The notes under the pieces are model-generated. The model did no database searches. It was given only the letters and a program-made list of their open reading frames with translations, and had not been told where the DNA came from. The translations under genes and the position numbers were made by a program. 64,000 nt of DNA, taken from the NCBI GenBank assembly GCA_964017145.1, contig OZ024845.1:1922001-1986000 (forward strand), given 5' to 3'. This document shows positions 23,939-35,905 of the stretch, one piece after another (the stretch's first letter is position 1; every line of letters starts with the position of its first letter). The DNA is from Agrocybe praecox (taxonomy: Eukaryota > Basidiomycota > Agaricomycetes > Agaricales > Agrocybaceae).

Positions 23939-26900
23939 TTATACATTTGCATTCACCGCGGTTCTTTGGGAGTCATACGACTCTCGGCGGTAAGATAGAA
24001 GTGCAGTGAGTCGGGAGAGGAATGTAGGTTTTGATATATTTATTTGTTCGGTTTGACCGATGGACCTTATCGATTTACTGTCGCCGTTCTGGCTTCCGAG
24101 GTCAATGACACTCGTCATGTTGCCTTCCGGACGTGGCGATACCACTCCTTCGTCCTCCAGAGGATGCTCTTCCCATGAAGTCATTACGCACCACGCAATC
24201 AATACGACGACCACGAAGCAAAGGGATCCAACGAATGATCGCGTGGCACTGCTCGAGTCCTGGAAGCATACAAATGCGAAGGCTGCCAGGAAGCATACCA
24301 TGCTGTAAGAAATGACATCAGGACATGAAAGCAAGAGAAACGGTGGATGTACCACTTACCCCCACATGAGAAGCGCATAGGGTAAGCTATATAGAATGGC
24401 AAGAGTCTCCAGACCTAATCGTGGGTGGCTGATCCTGGTCAGGAATTTTTGCTGCAAAGCAGTATGTTAAAATTATATGTGTTGATGTTGGAACAAGAAG
24501 ACTGACGACATCATCCACAGACTCGCGATTCTTGGTCCGATTTTGTCGAATTAAAAGCAGACCGAGGACGATGCTTCCAATACTGGCTACCACTGACATG
24601 TAACTCGAAATCTGAGCAGGTGTTCGTCGGGGACCATCAATATCCACACTCTGGATGGCTAAAAAAGCAACGTTCGCGTTCAACATCACAGTGGCCTGAA
24701 GTAACAGACGTTCCATAGATAATATCAGTCAACATCGATAAATCGGAACCCTGCGAGGTGAAGAAACATAATTCACTCACAAACAGGACGAATTCTTGCC
24801 ACTCATCGTTCATCTTTCTCATTGACTCCTGCCAGACCGATTTGTGCATGATACTGTCGACCCACATGTTTTGCAGCATACGTAAGTGGAAGTCGGGGGC
24901 GAAGAACAAGACCATCGAAAGGCTTTTGATGAGCCATGTCCTGGAATTAATGGCCGTCCCATACACAGAAAAGTTGCGCTCTATGCGTGCATGTGGTTCG
25001 CCGTGCCAATCCAAAAATCGTGAGTGCGCTAGACGATGCTTGATGAATCATGATATACAAAATGAAGTGGATAATTTTGATTTACCAAAGACATACATGA
25101 GACGACCTGCAGGCATTTTTGATATCAGGCTAGTACACTGTAATTAACACATTTAACTTACCAAAGAGACTTCTGACTCCATCATCTTGTGTATCCACAT
25201 TTTCTAGTTGAGAGAATACAATGTCAAAATGAGTTTCAAATTTTTCTAAGCACAGAAACGTACGGTCCATATTGTTGGTCAAACTCAAAATCTTGTATAA
25301 GTCATCGGTTGTATAAGGTGCTGTCGAGGTTGGTGAGGTCATGGAGTCTGTGCTGAAGTGTTAGATACCACTGCATGACCTGCTGAAATACGACAATTTA
25401 CCTCCAATAAAATGAAGCGCTACTCCCCTCAGCTCGGCCACAGTTTCCTTTGTCATTTTGGTGAATGTATGCGGGTAAAGTTGTACAAAAAACCTAAACA
25501 AACATTGAGATGATGAGACTGCAATTCAACTGTGATTTAGGCACACACACCAATATTGAGCTTGAATCTCATGGACTAGGAGAAAGCCGTTCAGACCACG
25601 GTCATAAAAAAAGACAGAAACGAAAATGTCACTAACGAAGGTGATGTTCTGTATTAACACCTATGATCTCCCACCATCCATTCATATTTTCAGCTTGGTA
25701 TTGGTCCAGGAAAAAAATCGTTCGTGATGGATGGTGAGCATAGTAGTAGGTCGTTATCAACTCGCCATCCTCGTAGAACACATTCAGCACTAGATCACTT
25801 TGGTCGGGGATAACGACGTTGTTGTCTGAAATGAACCGTTCAATGATTGAGATGTCATTTTCTGCGTGAGTCAATACTTTTGGGTCCTGAAGGTCCGCAT
25901 CGGTACATATCCTCTGGAAACATTGTTAGAGAACATGAGAGAAGCCAACAATAACAAAGAACCGGCTCTACCTTAGCTTTATTGTAGAAGTAACGTGCGC
26001 CTTCTAAGTGGACATATTTTGTCCAGCCGCGCGGTGAATAGGGCCTTATAAGTTGAGATGAAATCACCCATCAGTAATTAGCGCATTAACGGCTAGTCAA
26101 ATGGATTCACTTGTCAAAGGCAATTTTTAAAGGCTCAATGGTCATGTTACTTTCTTCCTTTTTCCTAAGGCATACACATGAGTACATGTGCACAGTTTCC
26201 TGTACAAAATTAAAAGTTCTTACGTCCGGGGTCTAATAACATAGCGCGGGGTGGATTCTGGCATGACAGGCGTGATTCCGCTATTCTCCAAATATTTAGG
26301 TAGTGTGGAGGGGGGCGTAGACGGTCGTGTTGGGATGTGCAAACTCGTAGTTTCGATTTCTTGAGGCGAAGAGACTTCATGAGGTGAACTAACATCGTGC
26401 ATTTCGATTATGTGTGGAGGATGCGGTTGGGTGTCATTGCCGTTTGAATTGGAGGTACTAGGCAACTGCGGTAGCGAAATGGACCATTGGCGAACCGGGG
26501 TAGGTGAAATTGGAGAGTTTGGCTGCACCGTGATTGTGTATGGACCTTCCACTTCGTAGTCCGAAGCGGTGTAAGCGGAAGTCGAGTAGTCCGAGGCGCC
26601 AGTTCGATTAGATGCACGGGATGCATTGCGCACGGCAATCGCAATATTGTGGGCGGACCTTGATGCTCTCAGGTTTTGGGAAGACCTGGATGCATTGCGA
26701 ATACCCCCGGAGAAAGGGTATAGAGAGCACGCAATATCCTCGTTAAGGGGTATAACTTCGCCATTGGACTTATTCGATAATTGGAACACTCTCCCTTCAT
26801 CTTTCGGTATCCCTTCCTCACACCCGGTAGACCCTGGTTGAAAGTCCTGTCTTCGTTTCCCTAAAACTTTGTGGTAGAAATTGGCCCACAGCACGGCAAT

Positions 26901-27014
26901 CTTGCGGAGAACCTGCCTCAACACTCCCAGAACCGAGGTGCGCCCAGTAATCAGTTGTGATAAAAGGTGGCGAAAAAAAGCAAACAGTCGAGGCAGTTCA
27001 GAGACTGCAACCAT
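23939..27014 (-). CDS. WW-type domain / four-TM membrane protein, paralog D
   Basis: Thirteen exons: complement(join(23939..24302,24360..24451,24507..24695,24781..25028,25086..25106,25162..25203,25264..25347,25402..25493,25551..25575,25637..25913,25972..26044,26111..26164,26224..27014)), 783 aa. Parts: MVAVSELPRLFAFFRHLL, a disordered region with DIACSLYPFSGGIRNASRSS, the motif PVMPESTPRY (about residue 250), linker exon, WW-type domain (SPRGWTKYVHLEGARYFY, about 285-305), the ICTDADL and SRTIFFLDQYQ blocks, QLYPHTFTKMTKETVAELRG, WHGEPHARIERNFSVYG, and four hydrophobic segments (VMLNANVAFLAIQSV; YMSVVASIGSIVLGLLLI; LYSLPYALLMWGMVCFLAAF; FVGSLCFVVVVLIAW). The last exon ends in a Ser-rich cytosolic-type tail. 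C and D are recent tandem duplicates. Function unknown. Confidence 0.86.
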
Positions 27015-28840
27015 TTTGTTAGCGGACCAGCAGCCTTGGAGGAATTGAAAAGACAAAGAAGAAAGAAACGAGAAACGAGAAACGGCTCCGACTGCTGCAA
27101 GTTGATGGTACAAATCCACACGCCCAAGAATAGCCTCTTCTAGTGCCTAAAACAGCCGGCCCGCTTACCGCTTCTCTGCCTTCCACCATATCCAGACTTC
27201 AAGCTTCAGCGATCAGCTTTAGCTTCCACATTGAAACCAACTTGTTTTCTTTGAGGTCAAACATACCTAGCCGAACTTTCTTGAACACACTGTACTCCTG
27301 TTTGATCTCTTGATTCTTGTGATGATGATTGTATCTGATCTGGAGGCTCTTACCGGTATTTTGGAAGAATTTTGGGAGGCCACTAAATACCCTTGAAGGC
27401 TTCTAGATCTCTTTCTCGGACTCTGGATAAAGCTTTGATAAAACTGTGCACGCATTATCGCCGCTTTATGACGACGAATATTGTCCGAGATCTCCAATAT
27501 GTCAAGTTCTTTCTCGACGCGCGGCGGCGGCGGGACCGCTGTCGAGAATTCCGTGTTTTTCATAGATAAACTGCAGTCGTAACAGTTCATTCAACTTCCT
27601 TGGAACTTTCAACAGAGCCAATGAATATTCTAATTTCTCCGGGAGGTTTAGTGACGGACAACCTTGCCCGAAAGTAAGCAGCAACGTTCTAGTAGTAATT
27701 ACACTGAAGCGTTGAGGACTGATGTTTCCGTGGATTTATTTTTTTGACATTTTTATAGACAAAATATCCTTCTCACCAAAAATAAACGAAGCCGTTTCTA
27801 CCCTGTTAGCCAATCTTTCATTAGTAAGTCAAACCATCATAGTATCCAGCCCCTCAGCAGAGTCAGCCTTATTCCATATTAGTAAACTGCCAAACAGGAT
27901 GTGTCCATTCAAACTCTCGCTAGAATCCGACTTCCCGCATGTTACGGGGTCTCTTCAAATGCTATGTCTATGAGTATGATTGCTCGCTAAGCAAGACGTG
28001 TAGATGACAACCTTCGCCGCAGGCTCCCTTCGCATGATTGGACATTCGCAACTTCTCTATTTCAATGTTTTACCGAACCTCTCGGAGCGCCGTAATAAGC
28101 GCTATAAGCGCTCAATCATGGCAGATCATCTGACAGATCCCACCTTGCGACAGGCCCCGGTAACGAGGGACAAAGGGACTAGAGATGCAATCCTCACGGT
28201 CGGCTTGCAAAAACGTTCTCCGGCTTCTCATGACCTTCATACGATGCCACATATTTCAATTCAGTTCATGCCAGAAAAGTGGCGTCTAGTCAATCGTTAT
28301 TGTTAAGTGATAAATTTAGATTTCAAAAGCTTTGATCCCTAAAAAAACTTACGGGTCAATACGATATCTTCTCATTCGTCATCAACGCGCTCGTACTATG
28401 TATATCGCTTTATTTCTGGCGAACAAGGCATTTGACGAACAATGCCTTGTAAATCGTGATTAGTTCAACATGTTTCAACATCCAACGAAATCAAAGATGC
28501 TGATTTGTTCAAAGATCGACATGACTCATGATATCGATATCCGACAAGAACACATCGTGCTGTGTCTAAGTGATGATGCTCAGGTTCTTCAATGTTCGAA
28601 CAAATCGAGGACTAGAATAGTCATTTGAACTGACCTTCGGTCGGGACGAGATTGTGCTAATTTTGGGTGATGCTGCCATGTCAAAGAATCCTTCCGAAAC
28701 TAAATCTACTAACAGGAATCAACGTGGCTAGTGTTATTAATATTATATGACAACGATCAGGCAGGATAAGACGTTTTCCCCTGAGTGGCTTACTACTTTA
28801 CGAACAAGGCACACACAAATATGTACTGACGCCAACGAGT
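27015..28840. other. Intergenic region at the centre of the mirror layout
   Basis: About 1.8 kb between D and the gene at 29034. A minus-strand frame at 27267..27590 (opening MNCYDCSLSMKNTEF) and a plus-strand frame at 28004..28306 have no recognisable domains and poor splice context; I do not call them genes. A perfect 8-bp hairpin (AAGGCATT/AATGCCTT) lies at about 28427-28450. Confidence 0.5.
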
Positions 28841-28848
28841 TATAAAGG
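28841..28848 (+). promoter_or_regulatory. Candidate TATA box of the gene at 29034
   Basis: TATAAAGG lies 193 nt upstream of the ATG. A GT-AG intron in the 5' leader (28945..29015) can be drawn between them, which would put the TATA box at a usual distance from a transcription start near 28870-28900. Confidence 0.45.
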
Positions 28849-29033
28849 GACTGATTCTCTTTACGAATCATCCACCATCCCTCACATTTTATCGAACACA
28901 CATTCACATTACATCACTTACTTGCTCCAACAGGCTTGAAATAGGTATGCATCTCCCCCGTTGTCTGTCTTTCCGCCAACATTTCATCTCGTTTGACGAT
29001 AAATCGTTTCAACAGAAAAACTAGATCTCCCTA

Positions 29034-29586
29034 ATGCCAGTTGAGCCCAAAGGCAGCTCAATGGAAATAGACCATGAAGGTGGGTTAGATTACGGCATTT
29101 CCGACCACATCTAACCGATGACCTTCATCAGCGATTAGTACAGGAAGGAAAGAGAAAACAGAAGACGATGGCTATCACAACCTATCAACAAAGGCCGATG
29201 TGAATTCTGATAAAGCTGAAGATCGTTCAGACGAGCCAGACAGCTTCGATGAAGATGAAGACGCAGACGAAGATGGGTCGCAGAATGACGACAACGAAGA
29301 TGAGGTAGAATACGACGAAGACGATGACCCAGATATGCCAAAATTTGAGTGGTAAGTCTCATCTGAATTTATCTGTTTCGAAGGATGAATTTGAAATACC
29401 TATCATGGAAGGGCATCGCGCGGTCGGCCAGAACCCCCCGTCGGTGGACCAAGCAAGAAGCAGAGAGATGGAGAAAAGGAAAAGAAAAAAGGGAATAAAG
29501 ACAATGAAGATAAGAAAGAGGCTGATAAAAAGGCGGCTAAGGAAAAGGAAAAGGATAAGAAGAAGGATAAGGATAAGAAGGATTAA
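29034..29586 (+). CDS. Small acidic/lysine-rich protein of unknown function
   Basis: Three exons: join(29034..29079,29144..29351,29412..29586), 142 aa. The middle is strongly acidic (SFDEDEDADEDGSQNDDNED and more), followed by a short Pro/Arg segment (ASRGRPEPPVGGPSKK) and a C-terminal tail made almost only of Lys, Asp and Glu (KEADKKAAKEKEKDKKK). Nearby alternative acceptors mean the segment between acidic and basic parts could differ, but the frame across the Lys tail is fixed by its composition. Such a charge layout is common in nuclear or nucleolar proteins, which is only a guess here. A similar Lys-rich tail recurs at 30129..30281. Confidence 0.6.
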
Positions 29587-30128
29587 AGGCACGTTGTGCA
29601 TCATGCAGCATTTTATTGGTGCAGGGACAGGCTGCAACTTGGCCGCAACCATACATGTCTCTCGTGCATGGAGTTCTCTCTACAAAGCAGACCTTCAGTA
29701 AATCAACGCGCTTTAGAGATATCATACGCTGTAGCTTGTTATGTCATTTATTTTGTTGAATCTTCGGGAAATAACGAGGTTAACGTTAATCCAACCACAA
29801 TTGAAAAGGCTGGTCATTCGATGTCAATTCGGTAACACCAATGCGGGTCTCGTAGACCATCTGCCAAAGATCAAATCACGTATTTGCTATGACAGGAGAC
29901 GCTCGAAATACGTACCCGACACAGAATGCTATAAACAGACAGTCCCGAGTACTGAGTACCCATTCCTTACGCGCCCATCCTCCTTCATTTCACCCACCGC
30001 ACATCCATTTTGACAATACGCAAAGACTGTGTCTCTCACTCCAACAGTTTCCGAGGTAGGTACAATCTTCCGCCTATCGCCGGCGGCGTTCCTCTGTCAT
30101 CCACTTATTAGAAAATTAGATGGCCCCC

Positions 30129-30281
30129 ATGAGCAAGCCCAGTCTTCCCTCCGTTCCTGAAGTCTGGACAAACAAGAAAAAAAGAAAGGAAGAAGAAAGA
30201 AAAGGAAAGAAAAATAGGAGCGACAAAGATGCCGATAAAAAGGCAGGCACAGAAAAAAAAGAGAAAGGGAAGAAGAATTAA
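30129..30281 (+). pseudogene. Probable decayed copy of the Lys-rich tail gene
   Basis: A 50-codon frame (MSKPSLPSVPEVW then KKKRKEEERKGKKNRSDKDA and on to TAA). The part DKDADKKAGTEKK resembles NEDKKEADKKAAKEK of the gene at 29034. No upstream acidic exon is found. It could be a remnant of a tandem duplication or an unrelated purine-rich stretch. Confidence 0.4.
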
Positions 30282-30441
30282 AAGATAGACTTCAAGGAAA
30301 GGCCCGTCGAGTGGCAGCAGTGTTTCCTTCTTGTTATCGTTCTCTTCAGCTTCAGACGTTGCATCGATCGTCAATAAATAAAGGGACTTGTGGACATTTT
30401 ACGTCTCAATTATTATCGAAAAATCTCTATAGTACGCACTT

Positions 30442-31489
30442 CTAACCCCTCTGTCTTGCTTTGGGAGACCAACTTTCCGTCTCGGATGCCGGCCTTGGGC
30501 TGAAGGGATTCGACGAACTTGACTTCTGTGAAGATTCGTCGACGACATATTCAGATTCGGGAGTGGAGCTCGCGGCAGGATCCTCCAAAGGGGGCAGCTG
30601 GAATTTTATCGTTGATTTGGGCTTTCGGGGGGTAGCCGGAGTAAGGAATTTCGGAGGCTGGAACTTCGTCTTGTTTGTCCCTTTTTCGGAAGACGTAGAG
30701 GGGAGTTGAGCGTTATTGGGTTCTTCATTTGTCTTTGACCGTGTTCCAGTTGCAGCCTCTGGACCAACGGTCTCCGAAACGTGTGATGGCTGGACGACTT
30801 GCGAAGACCCTATGGCTCTTGCAGTTGCTTCTTCCAGAGCTTTTGCGGCATCCTGTTGGCGTAATCGTAGTCTTTGTTCGCTTTCAGCACGATCTCTCGC
30901 TTCAATCATAGCAACGTTCGCTAAAACTCGTTGCTGACGCTGAAAGTCTGCTTGAAGTTCCTATACGGACGATTAATACAGTATCGACACACTTTTGTCA
31001 AAACAACGAAGGGAGTACGTACTTCGAGAGTTGGAGGATATTTTCTTGTGTGTGTTAGCCATGCTGACCACTGAACTATTCACAATTTGAGCACGCGAGG
31101 AAATAGGCAAAAATGTCTATGAAACGAAGGCTTACTGGGGAGCCTTTTGCCACCTCCAACATATTTCCAGACGGCCTCAGGGTCATAATACTGAACAGTG
31201 CGTTTAGGACGACTCGGGTCTATCAATAAAGGTTAGATATTGTCCTCTGGAGAAATGATTTACTTACCATTGGGAGAGGGTGCTTCAAAAAACCTATTTC
31301 CTATAGGTTGTGTTAAAGTAGGGAATTCAGGTGAACGAAGAGAGACGAGCCTTCTAAGTCCCTGCCTACGCATCTGACCTATGTGACATAGTCTGTATGA
31401 GTTTGAGCTCGAGATCATAATGATGACAAGAATCGTAAGAAACTCACTGGTCGTCTAACAGCATTCCAGAGACGCGAGAAGAATGACAT
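30442..31489 (-). CDS. NDUFAF2: Complex I assembly factor, NDUFAF2/B17.2-like
   Basis: Six exons: complement(join(30442..30960,31023..31075,31136..31219,31268..31300,31351..31378,31448..31489)), 252 aa. Family marks: MSFFSRLWNAVRRPV, VGRDLEGNRFFE (the VGxDxxGNxYYE block), RPKRTVQYYDPEAV, and LPVQWSAWLTHTRKYPPTLE. The family assists assembly of mitochondrial NADH dehydrogenase. After a charged helix (DFQRQQRVLANVAMIEARDR) the last exon adds a Ser/Pro-rich tail of about 130 residues, which makes the protein longer than usual. Intron 31301..31350 has a GC donor in this model, and the duplicate at 46682 keeps the same GC. A broken copy of exons 1-3 lies at 46652..47110. Confidence 0.82.
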
Positions 31490-32296
31490 GCCCTTTTTTA
31501 CGGCGAGACGTTGAGAGGTATTTCCAATGTCTTCAGGTTTGGCTATCGGTTTTCCCGAACTTTTCCAAGTGCTAGGGAGATATAAAGGCCTACAGGTAAG
31601 GCGTCAGCGACTTGAAAGGGTTGACGTTGAAACTTGGAATACCTGAATTTTCAATTGACATGGAATAATGAATTGAATGGCCAAGTCACATGTCAATATT
31701 ATTATTTACACTCCGCGAAGCTGAGCGCTGAGCCGGGGATCTTCTAACGTTCGCGTTAACGTTCACATTTTTCCCTCACGTCTGTGCACACTGCAGAACC
31801 TCCTCACTCTGTATGATTGTATGAAGTACAGAAAGTATGAATCTCTTAATCTTGGCACAGCTCCGGCATCAACACTGCTTTGAACCGTTGAAGACGGAAT
31901 ATAGGAGTCTAAGATCTGGTTTTGAGAGCAAGAACCCACGTCGAAAGCGGCAGCCTCATTAATAAACGCCACATGATCTCGAAAGGAACTTCTGCCCGCT
32001 ATTCTGGGAATTTCCAGCCTCGAGGACTACAAAAAACCAGAGCGCTTATTGGGGGTGATAAAGAAAAGTTCTCAAAGTATGCTCCAAGATCAACATGACA
32101 AGCAAAGGCTTTGCTTTCTTTCGCAGTTCAGTCTTCAAAATACATCGTGGAAGGTGGGTGGAAGCCACTGGCCAGTCGTAAGTGGGAACGTATTGGCCAT
32201 GTGTATTCCACTTATAGAAAACCAATTATTAGCACTGCCCTATAAAATTAACAACTTTTGCTTGATCTTCTCTTCCCTTGTAAGCACCTATCCTGT
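31490..32296. other. Divergent intergenic region upstream of paralog E
   Basis: About 800 nt between the NDUFAF2-like gene (minus) and paralog E (plus), so it should hold both promoters. TATAAAATTA at 32241 is a candidate TATA box for E, 56 nt before its ATG. Nothing else was recognised. Confidence 0.5.
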
Positions 32297-35200
32297 ATGG
32301 CCCCCACAAAGGATCCCCTCTTCAATCCCCTGCAGGCGATCTTTCGTTTTTTGTTCAAGAAAACAAGGAACTTTCCTCTCCAAATATCGCCGCGTATATG
32401 GAAAGTGATCGCGTATCTGTTTTCCAGGCTATGCTTCTGGCAGAAGCCTCAAGTTGAGGACGATAAGAAACCATCGATAGAGATCGACGGGCCTGAGAAG
32501 TCAACGACGCAAAGCAACTTAGGCACCGTTGAATATCTTCAAGACAGCATTGGTATAAGGCCTCAGGAACGGACGGATTGTTTAGATCATTCGCCTCAAG
32601 CTTCAATAACACTTGCCCGGGATGTTGCATATTCCCTTTTCCCCTATGCGTCTGGAGGAATTCCCAGTGCATCTCGATCTTCCCAAAATCTGCAAAAATC
32701 TCTGGCGGCACATGGCAGTCGCAATTCACTCAGACCTACCCACAGTACTACCAACTTAGGTTACCCCACAACCCCTGACCCCGCCTCTGAAACAACGCCA
32801 ACAATTACATTGTGCCAACCTACTTTGCTAATCCCACCAATGCATACTTCTCATTCAGGCCTCAGCATCCTCTCAGACCAGAATGCGATTGAAATGGACA
32901 CCATGGAATCGCCTCAGGATATAAACCCGAATATGTTGTTCGCAGAAACGTCTTCCAGGAGATCATCTTCGTCAAACATTTCTACACTGCCGTCAGTTTC
33001 TTCCAGGAGTCTTTCGCCCTCCCTAAGGAATGAAGAAAACCTAAACGGGCCGAGCATCTCCATCCCAGATAGAGCACGTCTGAACAATGATGATATCGCA
33101 CCTGTTATGCCCGAAGCGACTACAAGATATAACAACAAGCCGCGAATGTAAGAAATCGTTGTTTATTCAACAGATTTCTTTTTATGATATTCTTTGTTGT
33201 GCGCAGAAAAAATACAGATACCAAAGTGTCTATCCCCCCACTGACGACGGATTACAACTCGTGAGTCTGAGTCCTCGATTTTAACATGGCTCATCTCGGT
33301 TAACATTTAGTTGTTAGGCCTGTACCTCCAAGTTCCTGGACTAGATTCGTTCATCCAGAAGGCGCTCGTTATTTCTTTAAGCAGACGGTCAATATGATGG
33401 TCGGTTGCTGGTTGCGCGCCTCCAGTTGTCCATACTTAGTACTGATGCCTTGTATTAGAAAATTTGGACCGAATCCGACATCTTCGACGATAAAATATTG
33501 GAACAGTTGGAGAACGACATAGATATCATAGAACGGTTTATCAACGATAATCAAGTGCGCATTCCAGACCAGTCCGATATGGTCGTCAATTTTAGCCCCG
33601 ATGGACGCACTGTCTACTACTTTGCAAACCACTTAACACGGACAATTTTCTTTCTCGATGATTACCAGGCAGAAAACTTAGGCGTGTGGTGGGAAGTTCC
33701 AGGTGCCGAGTCATTATGCCACATTCGTACGCGATATCTTTTCATTGTTCATTAGGGTTCGGCTGATAATTCTGGATATCTCGCCAGGTTATGCGATTGA
33801 AGCACAATACTGGTGTGTCACTTAAGGATCCCTTTACCATGCAATTTTGTTGATGGACTAAAATATGAAGGTTTTTTATACTACTTTTCCCACACGCACT
33901 CAACGTTACAAAGCGTATGGTCCAAGACCTTCGAGGATCCATGCTTCATTATATCGTGGGTATGGCTGTTCTATTGCAAGTACTCAGTTACTCGGTTTTA
34001 CTCAACGAATTCGATAGATTCCACGACTTCAACGACTTCAACTGCTCCTTACTCTTTGGACGACCTATACAAAGTCCTTACCTTGATAGATCATTTGGAT
34101 GGTAAGAACACGTCTATCCGTTTCCATTTGAAATATTCATCCACCTCATCTTCAAAGAAAATGTGAACATTCAAAATGCGGGGGCTGCGAGCCTTCTTGG
34201 TGAGTGGAAGTAATAAAAACCATCGTTGAAACGTAGTTCACACGTTCAACTATAGGCAGAATTATGTTTGTTGTTGGTAATGCAACAGGCCGTCTTATGT
34301 TTGTACAACGTTGACAATTCATCCCCCGCTCTCTAGCCCGTGAAGGATTTTTGAATTTTCATGGAGAGGGTCATTCTCGGCTTGAGAGGACATTTTCCGT
34401 TTACGGCGACGATACTTATCCGCGCAAATGGCTAGTGAAGTCCTTAGCGCCACTACTCTTCTACGCCCCGGACGTTCACTTGATAACTCTGCAAAATATG
34501 TGGGTTGATAAAATCATGCACAAGGCAGTGTTTGAAGATTTAGTGGCAAAGATGAACGATGAATGGCAACAATTCGTGTTGTTTGTAAGTATCTCCATAC
34601 AGCGGTGGTTATCTATGCCAAACTCTCCTTTATTGATAAATTTAATAACCATCTTCCAGGCGACAGTCATGCTGAACGCAAACGTTGCCTTCTTGGCTAT
34701 TCAAAGTGTGGACAATACCTCGAACGAACCTCATCGTTTGCCCGCCCAGATATGTAGCTATCTGTCCGTTGTCGCCAGTGTGGGCAGTATTCTTCTCGGC
34801 CTACTTCTCATCAGAGAATTCAAGACTAAAGATCGCGAAGCAGTTTCTGAAATTGTAAGTTTTTCTCTTTTGTCTCGAGTTATGTCAACTATTCTTGCTG
34901 ACTTCTTTTTATTGCAGCAAGATTTTCTGTTCGCACGTAACGATTCTGCGTTGGGATTGGAAATTTTGGCCATCTTATTCAGTCTACCATACGCCCTGCT
35001 TATGTGGGGGTGAGTTATCATACCCATTTTCTTCTAGCACACTTCTTATAAATCATGAAGCATGGTCGCTTTTCTCGCTGGTTTTGCCTCTTTATGTTTC
35101 AAGACATCCGATCTTCCCACCCGGTCGATTGTTGGCTCCTCCTTCCTGGTGGTCGTAGCTCTCGTCCTCTTGTGTATTCGGACGAACTGGGATAAACGCA

Positions 35201-35364
35201 AATCGCCGCAGGTTCATACATACAAATCAGATGAATCAGATGAATCCCTGGAAGAATCAGTTGAAGCAAACAGTTCTATCAGAAAAAGTTTCCAATCGGT
35301 ACTCTTTCACATTCCCTCACTACTTCACTCCTCCTCTCCCGAAACAGTCGTCAATCCTGCATAA
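32297..35364 (+). CDS. WW-type domain / four-TM membrane protein, paralog E
   Basis: Thirteen exons: join(32297..33147,33207..33260,33318..33387,33459..33726,33788..33812,33871..33959,34018..34101,34158..34199,34256..34276,34337..34584,34660..34854,34918..35009,35061..35364), 780 aa. I chose the ATG at 32297 (MAPTKDPLFNPLQAIFRFLF), as upstream codons in frame are non-ATG. Parts: basic hydrophobic N-terminus, Ser/Thr/Pro-rich region with DVAYSLFPYASGGIPSASRS, motif PVMPEATTRY, WW-type domain (PSSWTRFVHPEGARYFF), IWTESDIFDDKILEQ, TRTIFFLDDYQ, EAQYW, ALNVTKRMVQDLRG, FHGEGHSRLERTFSVYG, and four hydrophobic segments (NANVAFLAIQSV; YLSVVASVGSILLGLLL; LFSLPYALLMWGMVAFLAGF; IVGSSFLVVVALVLL). Exon order and phases match C and D although the protein is clearly diverged. 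Function unknown. Confidence 0.86.
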
Positions 35365-35905
35365 ACATTTTCTTGGGCCGTTATTATACAGAGAAAAGCC
35401 ATTATATATTAGTCGTACTAGGTTTAGGCTCTCAACTGCTGATTCCTCCTTCCGTTGACTCTTTCTTGTACAGTATTCTTCTATCTATTGTATCCCGTAA
35501 CCGTAGCATATGTATGAATGTTTATTGCATGAATATACTTAGACAATGGACAATAGATTTATTCCCCCAGGGCAGCACTTCGTGGGAAATATTTTTTAAG
35601 GCAGTGCTTGTGCAACGCAACGGTCAGGTTTGTTATATGGATTCACGATATATATACTTCTGATCATAAACGCACAAGCGTGTACCTGTGCACGCATGTC
35701 AACTCGTACTCATGGACCACCACATCCCTGCCAGCTTTCATTGATTCATCCAAGTATTTTAACTCTGCGAACTCCCCAACGTCGAATTCGAGAAAATATT
35801 TCGGTGCCTCGAGATCAACTTTTGCCAGTCACTCCGCTGGCTCCATCCAATATCCTACAAAACCTCAACTCGTTCTTTGCATAACGCTACGACAGTGTGA
35901 TATCG

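Noticed and set aside
28560..28640. Possible C/D box snoRNA (GTGATGATG ... CTGA)
   Set aside because: Boxes are present but no terminal stem or C'/D' pair could be drawn; too weak.
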